A program made the position numbers and the translations under genes. A stretch of 64,000 nucleotides of DNA from an uncultured Christensenellaceae bacterium (GTDB lineage: Bacteria > Bacillota > Clostridia > Christensenellales > Borkfalkiaceae): contig CAJUPX010000009.1 in the NCBI GenBank assembly GCA_910588685.1, positions 10,938 through 74,937 on the forward strand. The letters run 5' to 3'. How positions within the stretch are numbered: the first letter of the stretch is position 1; each line of letters opens with the position of its first letter. The notes under the pieces are model-generated. The model worked only from the letters and a program-made list of their open reading frames with translations. It was not told where the DNA came from and did no database searches. Shown here one piece after another: positions 35,694 to 44,205 of this stretch.

Positions 35694-36119
35694 CTATACC
35701 AACAGAACGGCTATTAAAACCCCGACCATAAAAAATATTTTTATATATAAAGAGCTGTAACGCTTATAATCTGAAAAACATTCGTCTTTAAGCCTTGACA
35801 GCGCGGCTTTTCTGTCGTTCAAATAATCTATCTGCGACAACGCGTCGCTCGTACCTAAGCTTGCAAAATAATCGGTTATAGTTTTGTTATCGCCGCCCTG
35901 CAGCACCTGCCCGCCCTGCAAAATTTTTTCAACGTATTTAAAACCTTCGGCAACCTGCTCCACAGGATATTTGTTAAATTTCATATTGAGGAGTAAACGT
36001 TCGTTAAATTCGTAAAGCTCGGCATAAACCTGCGCGCGCTTCTTTTTTTCAGCCGACAGAAATACTCCCACGTACGTTGTCAATGCGATAATCGCCAACA
36101 ATATTAAAATCTTTATCAT
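35694..36119 (-). CDS. spoIIIAB: Stage III sporulation protein AB
   Basis: 141 residues with membrane helices at both ends and a GspF-like soluble helical domain between (RAQVYAELYEFNERLLLNMKFNKYPVEQVAEGF). Start at the ATG at 36119, inside the end of spoIIIAA (71-base overlap). It probably acts as platform protein for the SpoIIIAA ATPase. Confidence 0.9.
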   Translation of the reverse strand: MIKILILLAIIALTTYVGVFLSAEKKKRAQVYAELYEFNERLLLNMKFNKYPVEQVAEGFKYVEKILQGGQVLQGGDNKTITDYFASLGTSDALSQIDYLNDRKAALSRLKDECFSDYKRYSSLYIKIFFMVGVLIAVLLV

Positions 36120-36945
36120 AAACAGAGTACTCCCCAACGTTTTTCAGACCTATAAAATTTACAAACGGCAACGATTTTAAAAATTGCCTGTCAGTCACGT
36201 GCGAGGAAGCTATAACGGCTATTCCGCAGTCCGCGGCGTACCTTACGGCGTTTATATCAACTTCGCCGTACAGCTCGTCGGTAATAATAACGTCAGGCTT
36301 CATAGCCCGTATCGCACCCGCCATTGCGTGCAGCTTGTTATGGCAGCGAATTACGTCCGCGCGCCCTAAATCAAAGCCCTCGCCGTACGCGTCCATTGCG
36401 CCTATTTCGTTACGCTCGTCGAGCACAAGTATATTTTTAAAGCTGTTTTCACTGAGATGCTTTGCAATATCTCTAAGCATTGTAGTTTTACCTAGTCCGG
36501 GTCTGGAAAATATTAGCGTGGGCGCAATTTCCCGGCTGAACAAAAATTTACATATTTGCTCGGAACAGCCTGTTATCTCGTGCGGGATACGCACATTTAA
36601 CGAAGTTGGATTTTTTACGGTATTTATACCGCCGTTTTCTGTAACGTATTCGCCCGCAACGCCTATGCGCACGCCGTGTTCAACGGTAATAAATCCGTTT
36701 TTCAGCTGTTCGGTATAGTTGTATACGCTGCCGCCCGTAGCCGCGCGCAGAATTTCGGCAACGTCTTTAACGAAAATTGCGTCACGCGAACCGTTCACTA
36801 CTCCGTACGCGCCGATTAAAACGTATTTCCCGGCATATTCGGCAACAAGCGGCTGTCCTTTCCTTATGCGCAGCTCGGACAGAAAATTATAATTTAAATG
36901 CGCGAGCGCGTTTTTTATTTCGGCAGGTAAAAAGGACAAACCCAT
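36049..36945 (-). CDS. spoIIIAA: Stage III sporulation protein AA (ATPase)
   Basis: Secretion-type ATPase that energises the SpoIIIA channel during engulfment. Walker A is SRPGLGKTTMLRD, Walker B region ILVLDERNEIG, with a later PDVIITDELYGEVD. 298 residues, standard. First gene of the complete eight-gene spoIIIA operon. No confident sigma-E promoter could be assigned in the short space upstream. Confidence 0.95.
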   Translation of the reverse strand: MGLSFLPAEIKNALAHLNYNFLSELRIRKGQPLVAEYAGKYVLIGAYGVVNGSRDAIFVKDVAEILRAATGGSVYNYTEQLKNGFITVEHGVRIGVAGEYVTENGGINTVKNPTSLNVRIPHEITGCSEQICKFLFSREIAPTLIFSRPGLGKTTMLRDIAKHLSENSFKNILVLDERNEIGAMDAYGEGFDLGRADVIRCHNKLHAMAGAIRAMKPDVIITDELYGEVDINAVRYAADCGIAVIASSHVTDRQFLKSLPFVNFIGLKNVGEYSVYDKDFNIVGDYRIDNVRGSISVG

Positions 36946-36968
36946 ACTTTAATTTATTACCGCCGCAT

Positions 36969-36996
36969 AAAAAAAAGAACTGCCGTTTGCAGTTCT
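36969..36996 (-). terminator. Terminator after gdhA
   Basis: AGAACTGC pairs with GCAGTTCT around a 5-nt loop and is followed by a long T-run on the minus strand, between gdhA and the spoIIIA operon. Confidence 0.85.
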
Positions 36997-37032
36997 CTTT
37001 TACTCTTATTTATTAAACAACAATATATTCAA

Positions 37033-38367
37033 TTATACGACGCCCTGCGACATCATTGCTTCGGCAACCTTTATAAATCCCGCAATATTTGCGCCGAGAA
37101 CATAGTCGCCGTCATAGCCGTACTCTTTTGCCGCATTATCCATATTGTGATAAATTTTTATCATTATATCTTTGAGCTTAGCGTCAACCTCTTCGGACGA
37201 CCAGAACATTCTGCCCGACGATTGCGCCATTTCGAGCGCACTTGTAGCAACTCCGCCCGCATTTGCCGCTTTTCCGGGAAGAAACACAACGCCCGAGCTT
37301 TTAAATACTTCAACCGCTTCAAGAGTTGACGGCATATTAGCTCCCTCCGCAACGTATTTGACTCCGTTTTTGACAAGCAGCTCCGCCGAAACTTTATCTA
37401 TTTCGTTCTGCGTTGCACAGGGCAGGGCAATATCGCAAGGAATACTCCAAATACCTTTGCAGTCCTCTGTATAAACCGAGCCCTCCACTCTCTGCGCATA
37501 TTCCTTAATTCTGCCGCGCTTAACCTCTTTTATATCCTTTATAATATCTAAATCAATGCCGTCGGGGTCGTAAATATAACCGTTGCTGTCGTACATTGCA
37601 ATAACTTTTGCGCCGAGGCTCTGAGCCTTTTCGCAAGCGTAAATCGCCACGTTGCCCGAGCCGGATACTATTACGTTTTTACCTTTGAAACTGTCGCCTC
37701 TGGCTTTTAAAGCTTCCTCTGTAATATAAGCAAGTCCGTACCCCGTAGCCTGTTTCCTTACAAGACTTCCGCCGTAGCTAAGCCCCCTTCCGGTAATAAC
37801 TCCGACGTGCTCGTTACAAATTCTTTTGTACTGACCGAAGAGATAGCCCACCTCCCTGGCGCCAACGCCTATATCGCCTGCGGGGACGTCGGTATCAGCT
37901 CCGATATGACGGTATAGCTCGGTCATAAAGCTCTGGCAAAACGCCATAATTTCTCTGTCGCTTTTGCCTTTGGGGTTGAAATCAGAACCGCCTTTGCCGC
38001 CGCCTATGGGTAAACCGGTAAGGCTGTTTTTTAATATCTGCTCCAAACCGAGAAATTTAATTATAGAGAGATTTACCGATGGATGAAAACGAAGTCCGCC
38101 TTTATAAGGTCCTATCGCGCTGTTAAACTGAACGCGGTAGCCCTTGTTTACGTGTACTTTTCCCTTATCGTCTACCCAGGGCACGCGGAAAAGTATAACT
38201 CTTTCGGGCTCAACAAAACGCTCCAAAAGACCTGCCGCCTCATATTCGGGATGTTTTTCAATTACAGGCGCAAGCGAAGTAAGAATTTCCGTAGCCGCCT
38301 GGTGAAACTCCGGTTCGTTGGGGTTTTGTTTTTTTAGATTTTTTAAAACTTTTTCAACGTATTTCAT
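37033..38367 (-). CDS. gdhA: Glutamate dehydrogenase, NADP-type
   Basis: Interconverts 2-oxoglutarate plus ammonia and glutamate. 444 residues as in the hexameric NADP enzymes. The catalytic region is LTGLPIGGGKGGSDFNPKGKS, followed by PAGDIGVGAREVGYLFGQYK and a nucleotide-binding VIVSGSGNVAIYACEKA. Start at the ATG at 38367 with AAGGA upstream. It is the last host gene before the prophage, whose left end lies just behind the gdhA promoter. Confidence 0.96.
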   Translation of the reverse strand: MKYVEKVLKNLKKQNPNEPEFHQAATEILTSLAPVIEKHPEYEAAGLLERFVEPERVILFRVPWVDDKGKVHVNKGYRVQFNSAIGPYKGGLRFHPSVNLSIIKFLGLEQILKNSLTGLPIGGGKGGSDFNPKGKSDREIMAFCQSFMTELYRHIGADTDVPAGDIGVGAREVGYLFGQYKRICNEHVGVITGRGLSYGGSLVRKQATGYGLAYITEEALKARGDSFKGKNVIVSGSGNVAIYACEKAQSLGAKVIAMYDSNGYIYDPDGIDLDIIKDIKEVKRGRIKEYAQRVEGSVYTEDCKGIWSIPCDIALPCATQNEIDKVSAELLVKNGVKYVAEGANMPSTLEAVEVFKSSGVVFLPGKAANAGGVATSALEMAQSSGRMFWSSEEVDAKLKDIMIKIYHNMDNAAKEYGYDGDYVLGANIAGFIKVAEAMMSQGVV

Positions 38368-38398
38368 ATTATTATCCTTTAATTTTTTAATTTATTAT

Positions 38399-38428
38399 AT
38401 TATAACATAGAAAAAGCCCCAAAATCAA
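38399..38428 (-). promoter_or_regulatory. gdhA promoter at the prophage border
   Basis: Minus strand TTGATT (38423-38428), 18-bp spacer, TATAAT (38399-38404); a second TATAAT lies at 38394-38399. The -35 box is only about 12-18 bases from the proposed prophage end, so the insertion spared gdhA expression but changed its upstream region. Confidence 0.55.
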
Positions 38429-38548
38429 GGGTTTTTGGGCAATTATGTTGCTAATTTACAATAGGTTTGTTAATTCAACAAGCCTATTTTTGTTTTATAC
38501 GGGTTTTCAACCTTTCAAAAGTGGGTTTGTTGCAACAAACCCACTTTT
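38416..38548. repeat. Three related hairpins at the left prophage end
   Basis: Hairpin 1 (38416-38440): GCCC and AAAA arms, host-side. Hairpin 2 (38460-38488): AATAGG-TTTGTT arms around AATTC, then a T-run. Hairpin 3 (38517-38548): a perfect 32-bp palindrome with core GGGTTTGTTG. Hairpins 2 and 3 share GGTTTGTT...AACAA(A/G)CC. They may be terminators insulating gdhA from the phage operon, or protein-binding sites at the element end. Confidence 0.6.
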
Positions 38549-38566
38549 ATTTTATGGAGGTACACC

Positions 38567-38743
38567 ATGACGGACACGGCAAAAAAAGACGCTTGCACAA
38601 AAAAGAACGTGCCGATAACGGCGCAAATCCCCGCCGATATTGACAAAACGTTGAGAGCGATCGCGGAAAATCGCGGCGATAGATATACCGTCGTTATCCG
38701 CGCCGCATGCAAAGAATACGCCGACAAATACGGCAAAATTTAA
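38567..38743 (+). CDS. Small ribbon-helix-helix-like phage protein
   Basis: 58 residues, ATG after GGAGGTACACC. After a lysine-rich start, the part VPITAQIPADIDKTLRAIAE and the following helix RYTVVIRAACKEYADKY have the strand-helix-helix pattern of CopG/Arc-type DNA-binding proteins. It is the first gene of the left operon and could be its regulator; this is inference. Confidence 0.6.
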   Translation: MTDTAKKDACTKKNVPITAQIPADIDKTLRAIAENRGDRYTVVIRAACKEYADKYGKI

Positions 38744-38754
38744 GGAGGCAAAAT

Positions 38755-39171
38755 ATGAACACCACCCAAACCACCACAAACCCGCTCGGCGCATTTGGCA
38801 AGCCGACAAAGATTATTATTTCGGGCGTTTCGCCGCAAGAATTATCGGGCGCACGGGCGGAAACGTTTTACAACTTTTTTGATAAACTCGCCCCGATCGT
38901 CAAGTCGATTAAAGTATCGAGAATTGACGGAAACGTAACGGCATGCGTCGCGGTTTACACGCCCGACGAACAACGCGCACAATTACACAATATTTTCAAA
39001 ATTGACGTTGAAAATCATTGTACGCGTTGCGCGTGTATGGATTGCGATTATTTCAATCATGAGCATTTAACCGCTATCAATCGAAATTGCCCTCTTTTGG
39101 AATTAAAAGAAAAGGCACTCAACGACGGGTACGCGGGCATTTTGTTTGATTTAATTCTCGGAGGCGACTAA
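38755..39171 (+). CDS. Phage hypothetical protein with cysteine cluster
   Basis: 138 residues from the ATG at 38755 (AAGGAGG upstream). The function is not recognised. A central segment HCTRCACMDCDYFNHEH contains four Cys and two His that could bind zinc. No membrane segment. It overlaps the next gene by one base (TAATG). Confidence 0.65.
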   Translation: MNTTQTTTNPLGAFGKPTKIIISGVSPQELSGARAETFYNFFDKLAPIVKSIKVSRIDGNVTACVAVYTPDEQRAQLHNIFKIDVENHCTRCACMDCDYFNHEHLTAINRNCPLLELKEKALNDGYAGILFDLILGGD

Positions 39172-39731
39172 TGAAAAAAATTTATTACATATCGTCGCGC
39201 GACGTCGCGGACGGAATTATCAAGGAAACAACCGTCATAAAAGAAACCGCAAAAACATATATCGCCAAAATCGGCGGATATGAACGCACGATCCGCAAAG
39301 GCGATCCGTCGTTCGGAACAATCGAGCAATATCACGCTTTCGAGGATTACACCGACGCCCTCGCGTGGCTAAAAGACCGCGTCGAAAAATTGATAATCGG
39401 AAACACCGATACAATTTACCGCAAAACGCTCGAAAATGAAAAATTGCGGGCGTTAAAAAAACGGATTATCGGCGACGCGATCGCGTCGGTAAATGCCGAC
39501 GAAGATACGGCGGAAATCGAAAGCAAGACAAAAGCGGCGTTCGTTAAAAACTACCTTTCCCCTCTCTTGCGGGCGGCGCGTATTTGCGTCCGCGGCGCGG
39601 AATATGTCAAGGACGAAAAGACGGGCGAGGAAACCGTCGTTATCACATGCACGAACGGATACACGCGCGAAAAATGCGTAACAGCGGACTCATTGATCGC
39701 CCTTGCGCGCGATAGTATGCAAGGATTATGA
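39171..39731 (+). CDS. Phage hypothetical protein
   Basis: 186 residues, mixed alpha/beta, not recognised. Helical middle (residues 60-110, rich in Lys and Glu), and a C-terminal strand pattern VVITCTNGYTREKCV. Co-transcribed and overlapping with its left neighbour. Confidence 0.6.
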   Translation: MKKIYYISSRDVADGIIKETTVIKETAKTYIAKIGGYERTIRKGDPSFGTIEQYHAFEDYTDALAWLKDRVEKLIIGNTDTIYRKTLENEKLRALKKRIIGDAIASVNADEDTAEIESKTKAAFVKNYLSPLLRAARICVRGAEYVKDEKTGEETVVITCTNGYTREKCVTADSLIALARDSMQGL

Positions 39732-39743
39732 CGGAGGTCGATT

Positions 39744-40778
39744 ATGAAATACATTGCGTTTTTGTCGTTCGGTAAAGACAGTATCGCACAACTTATCAAA
39801 ATAAAAGAACTCGGACTCCCGCTCGACGAGGTGGTATATGTCGATATTCGATATACGCCCGAAATAAGCGGCGAACACCCGACAATGGCGGCGTGGATAC
39901 CGACCGCCGAAAAGATAATCAAAGAAAAACTCGGATACACGGTCAAACACCTTTCGGCGCAATATTCGTTTAGAGAATACTTTTACCGCAAAAAACAAAA
40001 AGGCGCACACGTCGGGGAAATTTACGGTTTCCCGTTTCAAATCGGCGCGTGGTGCAATTCGCGTCTAAAACTCGACGTCATAAAGCAATACGAAAACAGT
40101 TTGCACGACGAGATTACGGAATATATCGGGATTGCCGCGGACGAAGTCGAGCGCATGTTTTCCCTCCGCGCCCGCGCGACGGACAAATTACACAAACGAT
40201 CCGTCCTTTACGAAAACGGAATAACCGAACGCGACGCGTTCGATATTTGCAAGCCGTACGACCTCGTATCCCCTATTTACGGCATAACCGATCGCGGCGG
40301 TTGTTGGTTTTGCCCGAAACAACGTATTTACTCGGTTTATCGTCTTTGGAAAGAATACCCCGAATATTTCAACGATTTGAAAATGATCGAAAAAGACAGC
40401 CGTTGCCTCATGTTAAAGACGCAATCGCTCGAAGATTTGGAAAAGCGATTTATCGGCGGATACATACCAAAACAACGGAAACCACGGGCGGCGGGCAATT
40501 TTACACCGCGCCGCGCGGCGAATACAAAAGAAGTATGTATCCCCGCATGCGCCGAGCATGAGGGATATAAAACGGTCAAAGTAAAATTACAATGGGTTTG
40601 CCCCGTTTGCGGACGTCGCCGCGGCAAAATTAGTAACGTCCGCTCGTATGACGGGAGTTTGTGTTTAGTGTGCGACGGTTGGATAAATCCTTGCGGACAC
40701 GTTGACAAATACGACGCCGTACGCGACGAGGCGGCGTCGAACGGATTAAACCCGCATTATACGGAGGGCGATTTATGA
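39744..40778 (+). CDS. PP-loop (PAPS reductase-like) protein with zinc ribbons
   Basis: 344 residues. An N-terminal PP-loop SFGKDS (residues 8-13) marks the ATP pyrophosphatase fold of PAPS reductase, DndC and tRNA-modifying enzymes. The middle has GGCWFCPKQR, a Cys pair often seen in phage PAPS-reductase-like proteins. The C-terminal part has CPVCGRRRG and CLVCDGWINPCGH, likely zinc ribbons. Such phage proteins are inferred to act in nucleic-acid sulfur or base modification; the real substrate is unknown. The Dam methylase and radical SAM fragment nearby suggest a DNA-modification cluster. Confidence 0.75.
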   Translation: MKYIAFLSFGKDSIAQLIKIKELGLPLDEVVYVDIRYTPEISGEHPTMAAWIPTAEKIIKEKLGYTVKHLSAQYSFREYFYRKKQKGAHVGEIYGFPFQIGAWCNSRLKLDVIKQYENSLHDEITEYIGIAADEVERMFSLRARATDKLHKRSVLYENGITERDAFDICKPYDLVSPIYGITDRGGCWFCPKQRIYSVYRLWKEYPEYFNDLKMIEKDSRCLMLKTQSLEDLEKRFIGGYIPKQRKPRAAGNFTPRRAANTKEVCIPACAEHEGYKTVKVKLQWVCPVCGRRRGKISNVRSYDGSLCLVCDGWINPCGHVDKYDAVRDEAASNGLNPHYTEGDL

Positions 40779-41035
40779 TAATTCCTCCCCCGAAAGACGG
40801 GTATATCCATACCCGCGCCGAAAGCGAAAAATTGACTGCACTTTGCGGAAAATCCGTTTTTATAGAATTTACCGACGGATCGGACGCGGCGGGTTTCCTA
40901 CATATCGCAACCCTCGCAACGCGTACCGAGTGTTTAATATCCGATAATCGGCGGATTATCGGATATTACCTCGAAACCCCGACGTGCCGCGTTTTCTTTA
41001 AGAGATCCCACGTCAAACGCATTAAGGAGTGTTGA
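40775..41035 (+). CDS. Phage hypothetical protein
   Basis: 86 residues, ATGA overlap with the PP-loop gene. Beta-rich (SVFIEFTDGSDAAGFLHIA) and resembling an SH3-like small barrel, but no family is recognised. Confidence 0.55.
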   Translation: MIIPPPKDGYIHTRAESEKLTALCGKSVFIEFTDGSDAAGFLHIATLATRTECLISDNRRIIGYYLETPTCRVFFKRSHVKRIKEC

Positions 41036-41038
41036 TCT

Positions 41039-41227
41039 ATGAACGACAAAAAGAAATGTTGTATATGCCGCAAAGAATATAGCGGATACGGGAATAATCC
41101 CGCCCCCGTTAAAGATCGCGGGTTGTGTTGCGACGCTTGCAATTTCGGAATTGTTTTGCCTTTACGCATAGCGGCACTCGCTAAACGGCAAAACGAGGAG
41201 GCGGCAAATGCAAATCGCAAAGTGTAA
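41039..41227 (+). CDS. Small cysteine-rich phage protein
   Basis: 62 residues with CCICRKEY, then GLCCDACNFG: a four- to six-Cys zinc-binding fold of the type common in Clostridium phages. It overlaps the next gene by 20 bases. The role is unknown. Confidence 0.6.
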   Translation: MNDKKKCCICRKEYSGYGNNPAPVKDRGLCCDACNFGIVLPLRIAALAKRQNEEAANANRKV

Positions 41228-41483
41228 AAGTTGCCGTGCGCCGATTGTGTGGATAAAGACGAAAAACGGAAAAAATATGCCGTGCGACGCGGACGCGGTC
41301 GAATATCAAGAAAACTACAAAGGCAAATCGACAATCGTTACCGAGGACGGGCGCGTCCTCAAAGCGTCGATTATTACGCCGTCGAGCGGCGGGCTTGCCC
41401 CCATTATCGACGGGAAAGGTTATATCCCGCATTGGGCGACTTGCCCGCATGCGGCGCAACATAGGAGGCGCGACAATGATTAA
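41208..41483 (+). CDS. Small zinc-ribbon phage protein
   Basis: 91 residues, opening KCKSCRAPIVWIKTKNGKNM with a later TCPHAAQH that can complete a zinc site. This layout (CxxCxxxIxW...G...CPxA) is frequent in phage early regions. The overlap with both neighbours shows tight packing. Function unknown. Confidence 0.6.
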   Translation: MQIAKCKSCRAPIVWIKTKNGKNMPCDADAVEYQENYKGKSTIVTEDGRVLKASIITPSSGGLAPIIDGKGYIPHWATCPHAAQHRRRDND

Positions 41484-42402
41484 CGAGGCAATGTTTACAA
41501 GCAAAACGAACGAGTGGGCGACGCCGCAAGCGTTTTTCGACGAATTGAACAAAGAATTTGATTTTACGCTCGACCCGTGCGCCACGCCCGAAAATGCAAA
41601 ATGCGCCCGATATTTTACAAAAGAAATCGACGGACTCGCGCAAAGTTGGCGCGGCGAAACCGTCTTTTGCAATCCGCCGTACGGACGCGATCTTTCAAAA
41701 TGGGTTGCGAAAGCGCATGCGGAAGTCGTCGCGGGGGGGGGTACAACCGTTGTCATGCTTATTCCCGCCCGTACGGATACGGCGTATTTTCACGATTACA
41801 TATACCAAAAACACGCGATACGGTTTATCCGCGGGCGGTTGCATTTCAACGAGAGCAAATCCGCCGCGCCCTTTCCGTCAATGGTTGTTGTCATGCGTCC
41901 GTCGGACGCGGACAATACGGGAGGCGCAATAATGGATAAAAAAGCGGGTTTGATTTATTACGTTTGCGACCGTAAAGCATGCGCGAATTGCGACCCCGAT
42001 TGCAAACATACAAGCAAAATCGCCCACGCGAAAAACTTTACCCCCGTGGATATAAACGGCAAATATCCCGTCAAGGCGGGCGACGCGGCAATATTTATCG
42101 AGCGTATCGAAGAAATCTCCACCGCCCCCACTGACACAAAAGCAACAATTATCGGCGTTGACCTTGCGATCGGAAACGATCACACCGCGGGCGGCGGAAT
42201 TTATAAACCCGCGCCCGTGCGTCAAAATGATTGCCCCATGCAATTACAAGACGGCGACGAATGGATATGCGGGAAAGTGGTATCCGACGTCCGCGTTGTT
42301 TGCCCCGAAATGTTGGATTTTAGGGCATGCGGCGACTATCCGTACAAAATGCGAAAGAAAATTTACGAAGAAATCGCCCGCGAACATGAGGCGAAAAAAT
42401 GA
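41476..42402 (+). CDS. Phage Dam-type N6-adenine methyltransferase, C-terminally extended
   Basis: 308 residues from the ATG at 41476 (AGGAGGCGCGACA upstream). Residues 1-150 are a phage N6-adenine methyltransferase: TNEWATPQAFFDEL start, LDPCATPENAKC and the catalytic FCNPPYG. After about residue 152 a second, cysteine-rich domain follows (YYVCDRKACANCDPDCKHTS). An internal GGGAGGCGCAATA plus ATG at 41933 sits exactly at the boundary, in frame, so the tail may also be made alone or be a recently fused gene. Abundant GATC in the prophage suits a Dam-like target, by inference. Confidence 0.8.
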   Translation: MINEAMFTSKTNEWATPQAFFDELNKEFDFTLDPCATPENAKCARYFTKEIDGLAQSWRGETVFCNPPYGRDLSKWVAKAHAEVVAGGGTTVVMLIPARTDTAYFHDYIYQKHAIRFIRGRLHFNESKSAAPFPSMVVVMRPSDADNTGGAIMDKKAGLIYYVCDRKACANCDPDCKHTSKIAHAKNFTPVDINGKYPVKAGDAAIFIERIEEISTAPTDTKATIIGVDLAIGNDHTAGGGIYKPAPVRQNDCPMQLQDGDEWICGKVVSDVRVVCPEMLDFRACGDYPYKMRKKIYEEIAREHEAKK

Positions 42403-42920
42403 AAATCGGACTTTATGACGTGGACTCGCACAATTTCCCGAATTTGGCTTTAATGAAAATATCCGCGTACCATAAAGAACTCGGCGACGACGTGGAATTT
42501 GTACTCCCTTTATGCCGATACGATCGGATATATGCAAGTAAAGTTTTCGGCGACGAATACACGACCGCGGAGGCGGCGGCTTACTTACAAAGCGACGATA
42601 TACGTTTCGGCGGTACGGGTTTCGCAATCAAAATCAAGGACGGAAAGGAAGTTTACGAAAAAAGCGCGGACGCGGATTTGCCGCCCGAAATCGAGCATAT
42701 TTACCCCGATTATTCGTTATACCCGAATTTAACGAAAAACACGGCGTACGGGTTTTTGACGCGGGGTTGCCCGAATAATTGCGGTTTTTGCATAGTGAGC
42801 AAAAAAGAGGGTTGGTTGATTGGTACGCGATCGAAGATCGTACCCGCAACGTCCGCAATACTTTTCATTGGCAAAACCCCTCCTCGCTTTTACAAAGCGC
42901 GGCGCAACAATTCAATATAA
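42399..42920 (+). pseudogene. Radical SAM protein, truncated by a junction
   Basis: The first about 137 residues begin MKIGLYDVDSHNFPNLALMK, a B12-binding-like fold, and reach the radical SAM cluster GCPNNCGFC (Cx3Cx2C). Directly after IVSKKEG the sequence ceases to look like the family and the frame ends after a further 35 unrelated residues. At about 42,801-42,812 the other frame turns into a TOPRIM-like protein. The rest of the enzyme (usually well over 100 more residues) is missing. I read this as an internal deletion. Confidence 0.7.
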
Positions 42921-43498
42921 ACAAATGGGAAAATCAACCGACCTATGTTGAAGTGTGGGTCGAAAAAGACGCGCTCGTCGAAGTTATCGGAAAACCCGCG
43001 GAGGCGTACGACGTACCGTATTTTTCATGTCGCGGTTATGTATCGCAATCGGAAATGTGGGCGGCGGCACGTCGCATTGAAAGAAAATTGAACGAACACG
43101 AAAGGGCGGTCATTATCCACCTCGGCGACCACGATCCGAGCGGTAAAGATATGACGCGCGATATTGAAGAACGTATCCAAACGTTTTTGATTAACGACGG
43201 ATATTTCGGCGAGTGTTTTTCGATAAACCGTATCGCCCTCAACATGGATCAAATCGAAAGATACAATCCACCGCCCAACCCCGCAAAACTTACCGACAGC
43301 CGTTGCGGGAAATACATACGCGAATACGGTTACGAAAGTTGGGAACTTGACGCGTTAGAGCCGTCCGTCCTCGATAATCTTATATCGGAAACTATTTTGT
43401 GTTACCTCGACAAGGATTTATATGACACTATGGCGCGCAAGGAAGAAAAAATCAAAACCGAATTGTCGGCGTACGCCCGCGCTTTCCGCACGGATTAA
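42779..43498 (+). pseudogene. TOPRIM-like phage protein, N-terminus missing
   Basis: From about 42,805 the frame reads GLVDWYAIEDRTRNVRNTFHW, then VEVWVEKDALVEV and LGDHDPSGKDMTRDI, the TOPRIM-type acidic motif (DxDxxG). This family in tailed phages is longer at the N-terminus by some 60-70 residues, which are absent here. The only ATG (42779) lies in the preceding radical SAM gene and adds 10 unrelated residues. The protein may be expressed as a chimera or not at all. Confidence 0.7.
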
Positions 43499-43512
43499 AG
43501 GAGGCGGCGGAT

Positions 43513-44202
43513 ATGGCGCGCAAAAAGAAACCGAAACCCGCGGCAAAACCGCAACCCGATTATTGCTTGACGTGCCGTGTACCCGTCGGCAAATGTAAAG
43601 GAAACTGCACAAAGCAACAACAAAAAATTAAACCGAACGACCCCGTCAAATACATGCACACAATGTATTTTGTAACGGAGGTTAAAGCGGGCGACGGGCA
43701 ATCGACCGACTCCCCCACCAACCCCGAAAAAAAAGATTATCGGCAATGGGCGGCGGAGGGTTTATGCCGTATCGTAAACGACAACGTGATCGACGACGCG
43801 ATCGTCGCCGAGTATATTTGGGAAATATATACGAAATTCGGTATCCGCCCGTTTGTTGTCGGTTATGACGAGTGGCATGCGCGCGATTTTGCAAAGCGCA
43901 TAGCAAAAAATTTCGGGCAAAACGTACCCGTCAAAATCCGCATGACGCCCGAAACGTTAAACGTACCGACCCGCCATATCGAGGAGGATTTGCGGGCGCG
44001 TTTGATAAACTACCAAAACAACGCAATTTGTCGGTGGAATTTCCGCAATACGGCGATACGATACGATCGAAACGGTTTCGTAATGCCGACAAAGATTGTC
44101 GGATATATCGGCAATAAAATTGACGGTACAATGTCGAAAACGATTGCGTACGCCGCGTTGCGCGGTTGCAAATCCGCTTTTATGGCGAAAATCGGAGGTT
44201 GA
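43513..44202 (+). CDS. Chimera: Cys-motif peptide fused to the terminase large-subunit nuclease half
   Basis: 229 residues. Residues 1-45 form a small protein (DYCLTCRVPVGKCKGNC). From about residue 48 it matches the C-terminal half of TerL: MHTMYFV, YRQWAAEGLCRIVNDNVID, VGYDEWHARDFAKRI, NAICRWNFRN and KIDGTMSKTIAYAAL. That is the RNase-H-like nuclease domain that cuts DNA during packaging. The N-terminal ATPase domain with Walker A/B, about 250-300 residues, is absent. The fusion is in frame and has a good ribosome site, so a protein is made, but it could not drive packaging alone. Confidence 0.75.
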   Translation: MARKKKPKPAAKPQPDYCLTCRVPVGKCKGNCTKQQQKIKPNDPVKYMHTMYFVTEVKAGDGQSTDSPTNPEKKDYRQWAAEGLCRIVNDNVIDDAIVAEYIWEIYTKFGIRPFVVGYDEWHARDFAKRIAKNFGQNVPVKIRMTPETLNVPTRHIEEDLRARLINYQNNAICRWNFRNTAIRYDRNGFVMPTKIVGYIGNKIDGTMSKTIAYAALRGCKSAFMAKIGG

Positions 44203-44205
44203 CGC

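Noticed and set aside
42399..43498. One gene broken by a simple frameshift
   Set aside because: The two halves belong to unrelated families (radical SAM and TOPRIM-like) and each lacks a large conserved part. A deletion joining two genes fits better than a single-base error.
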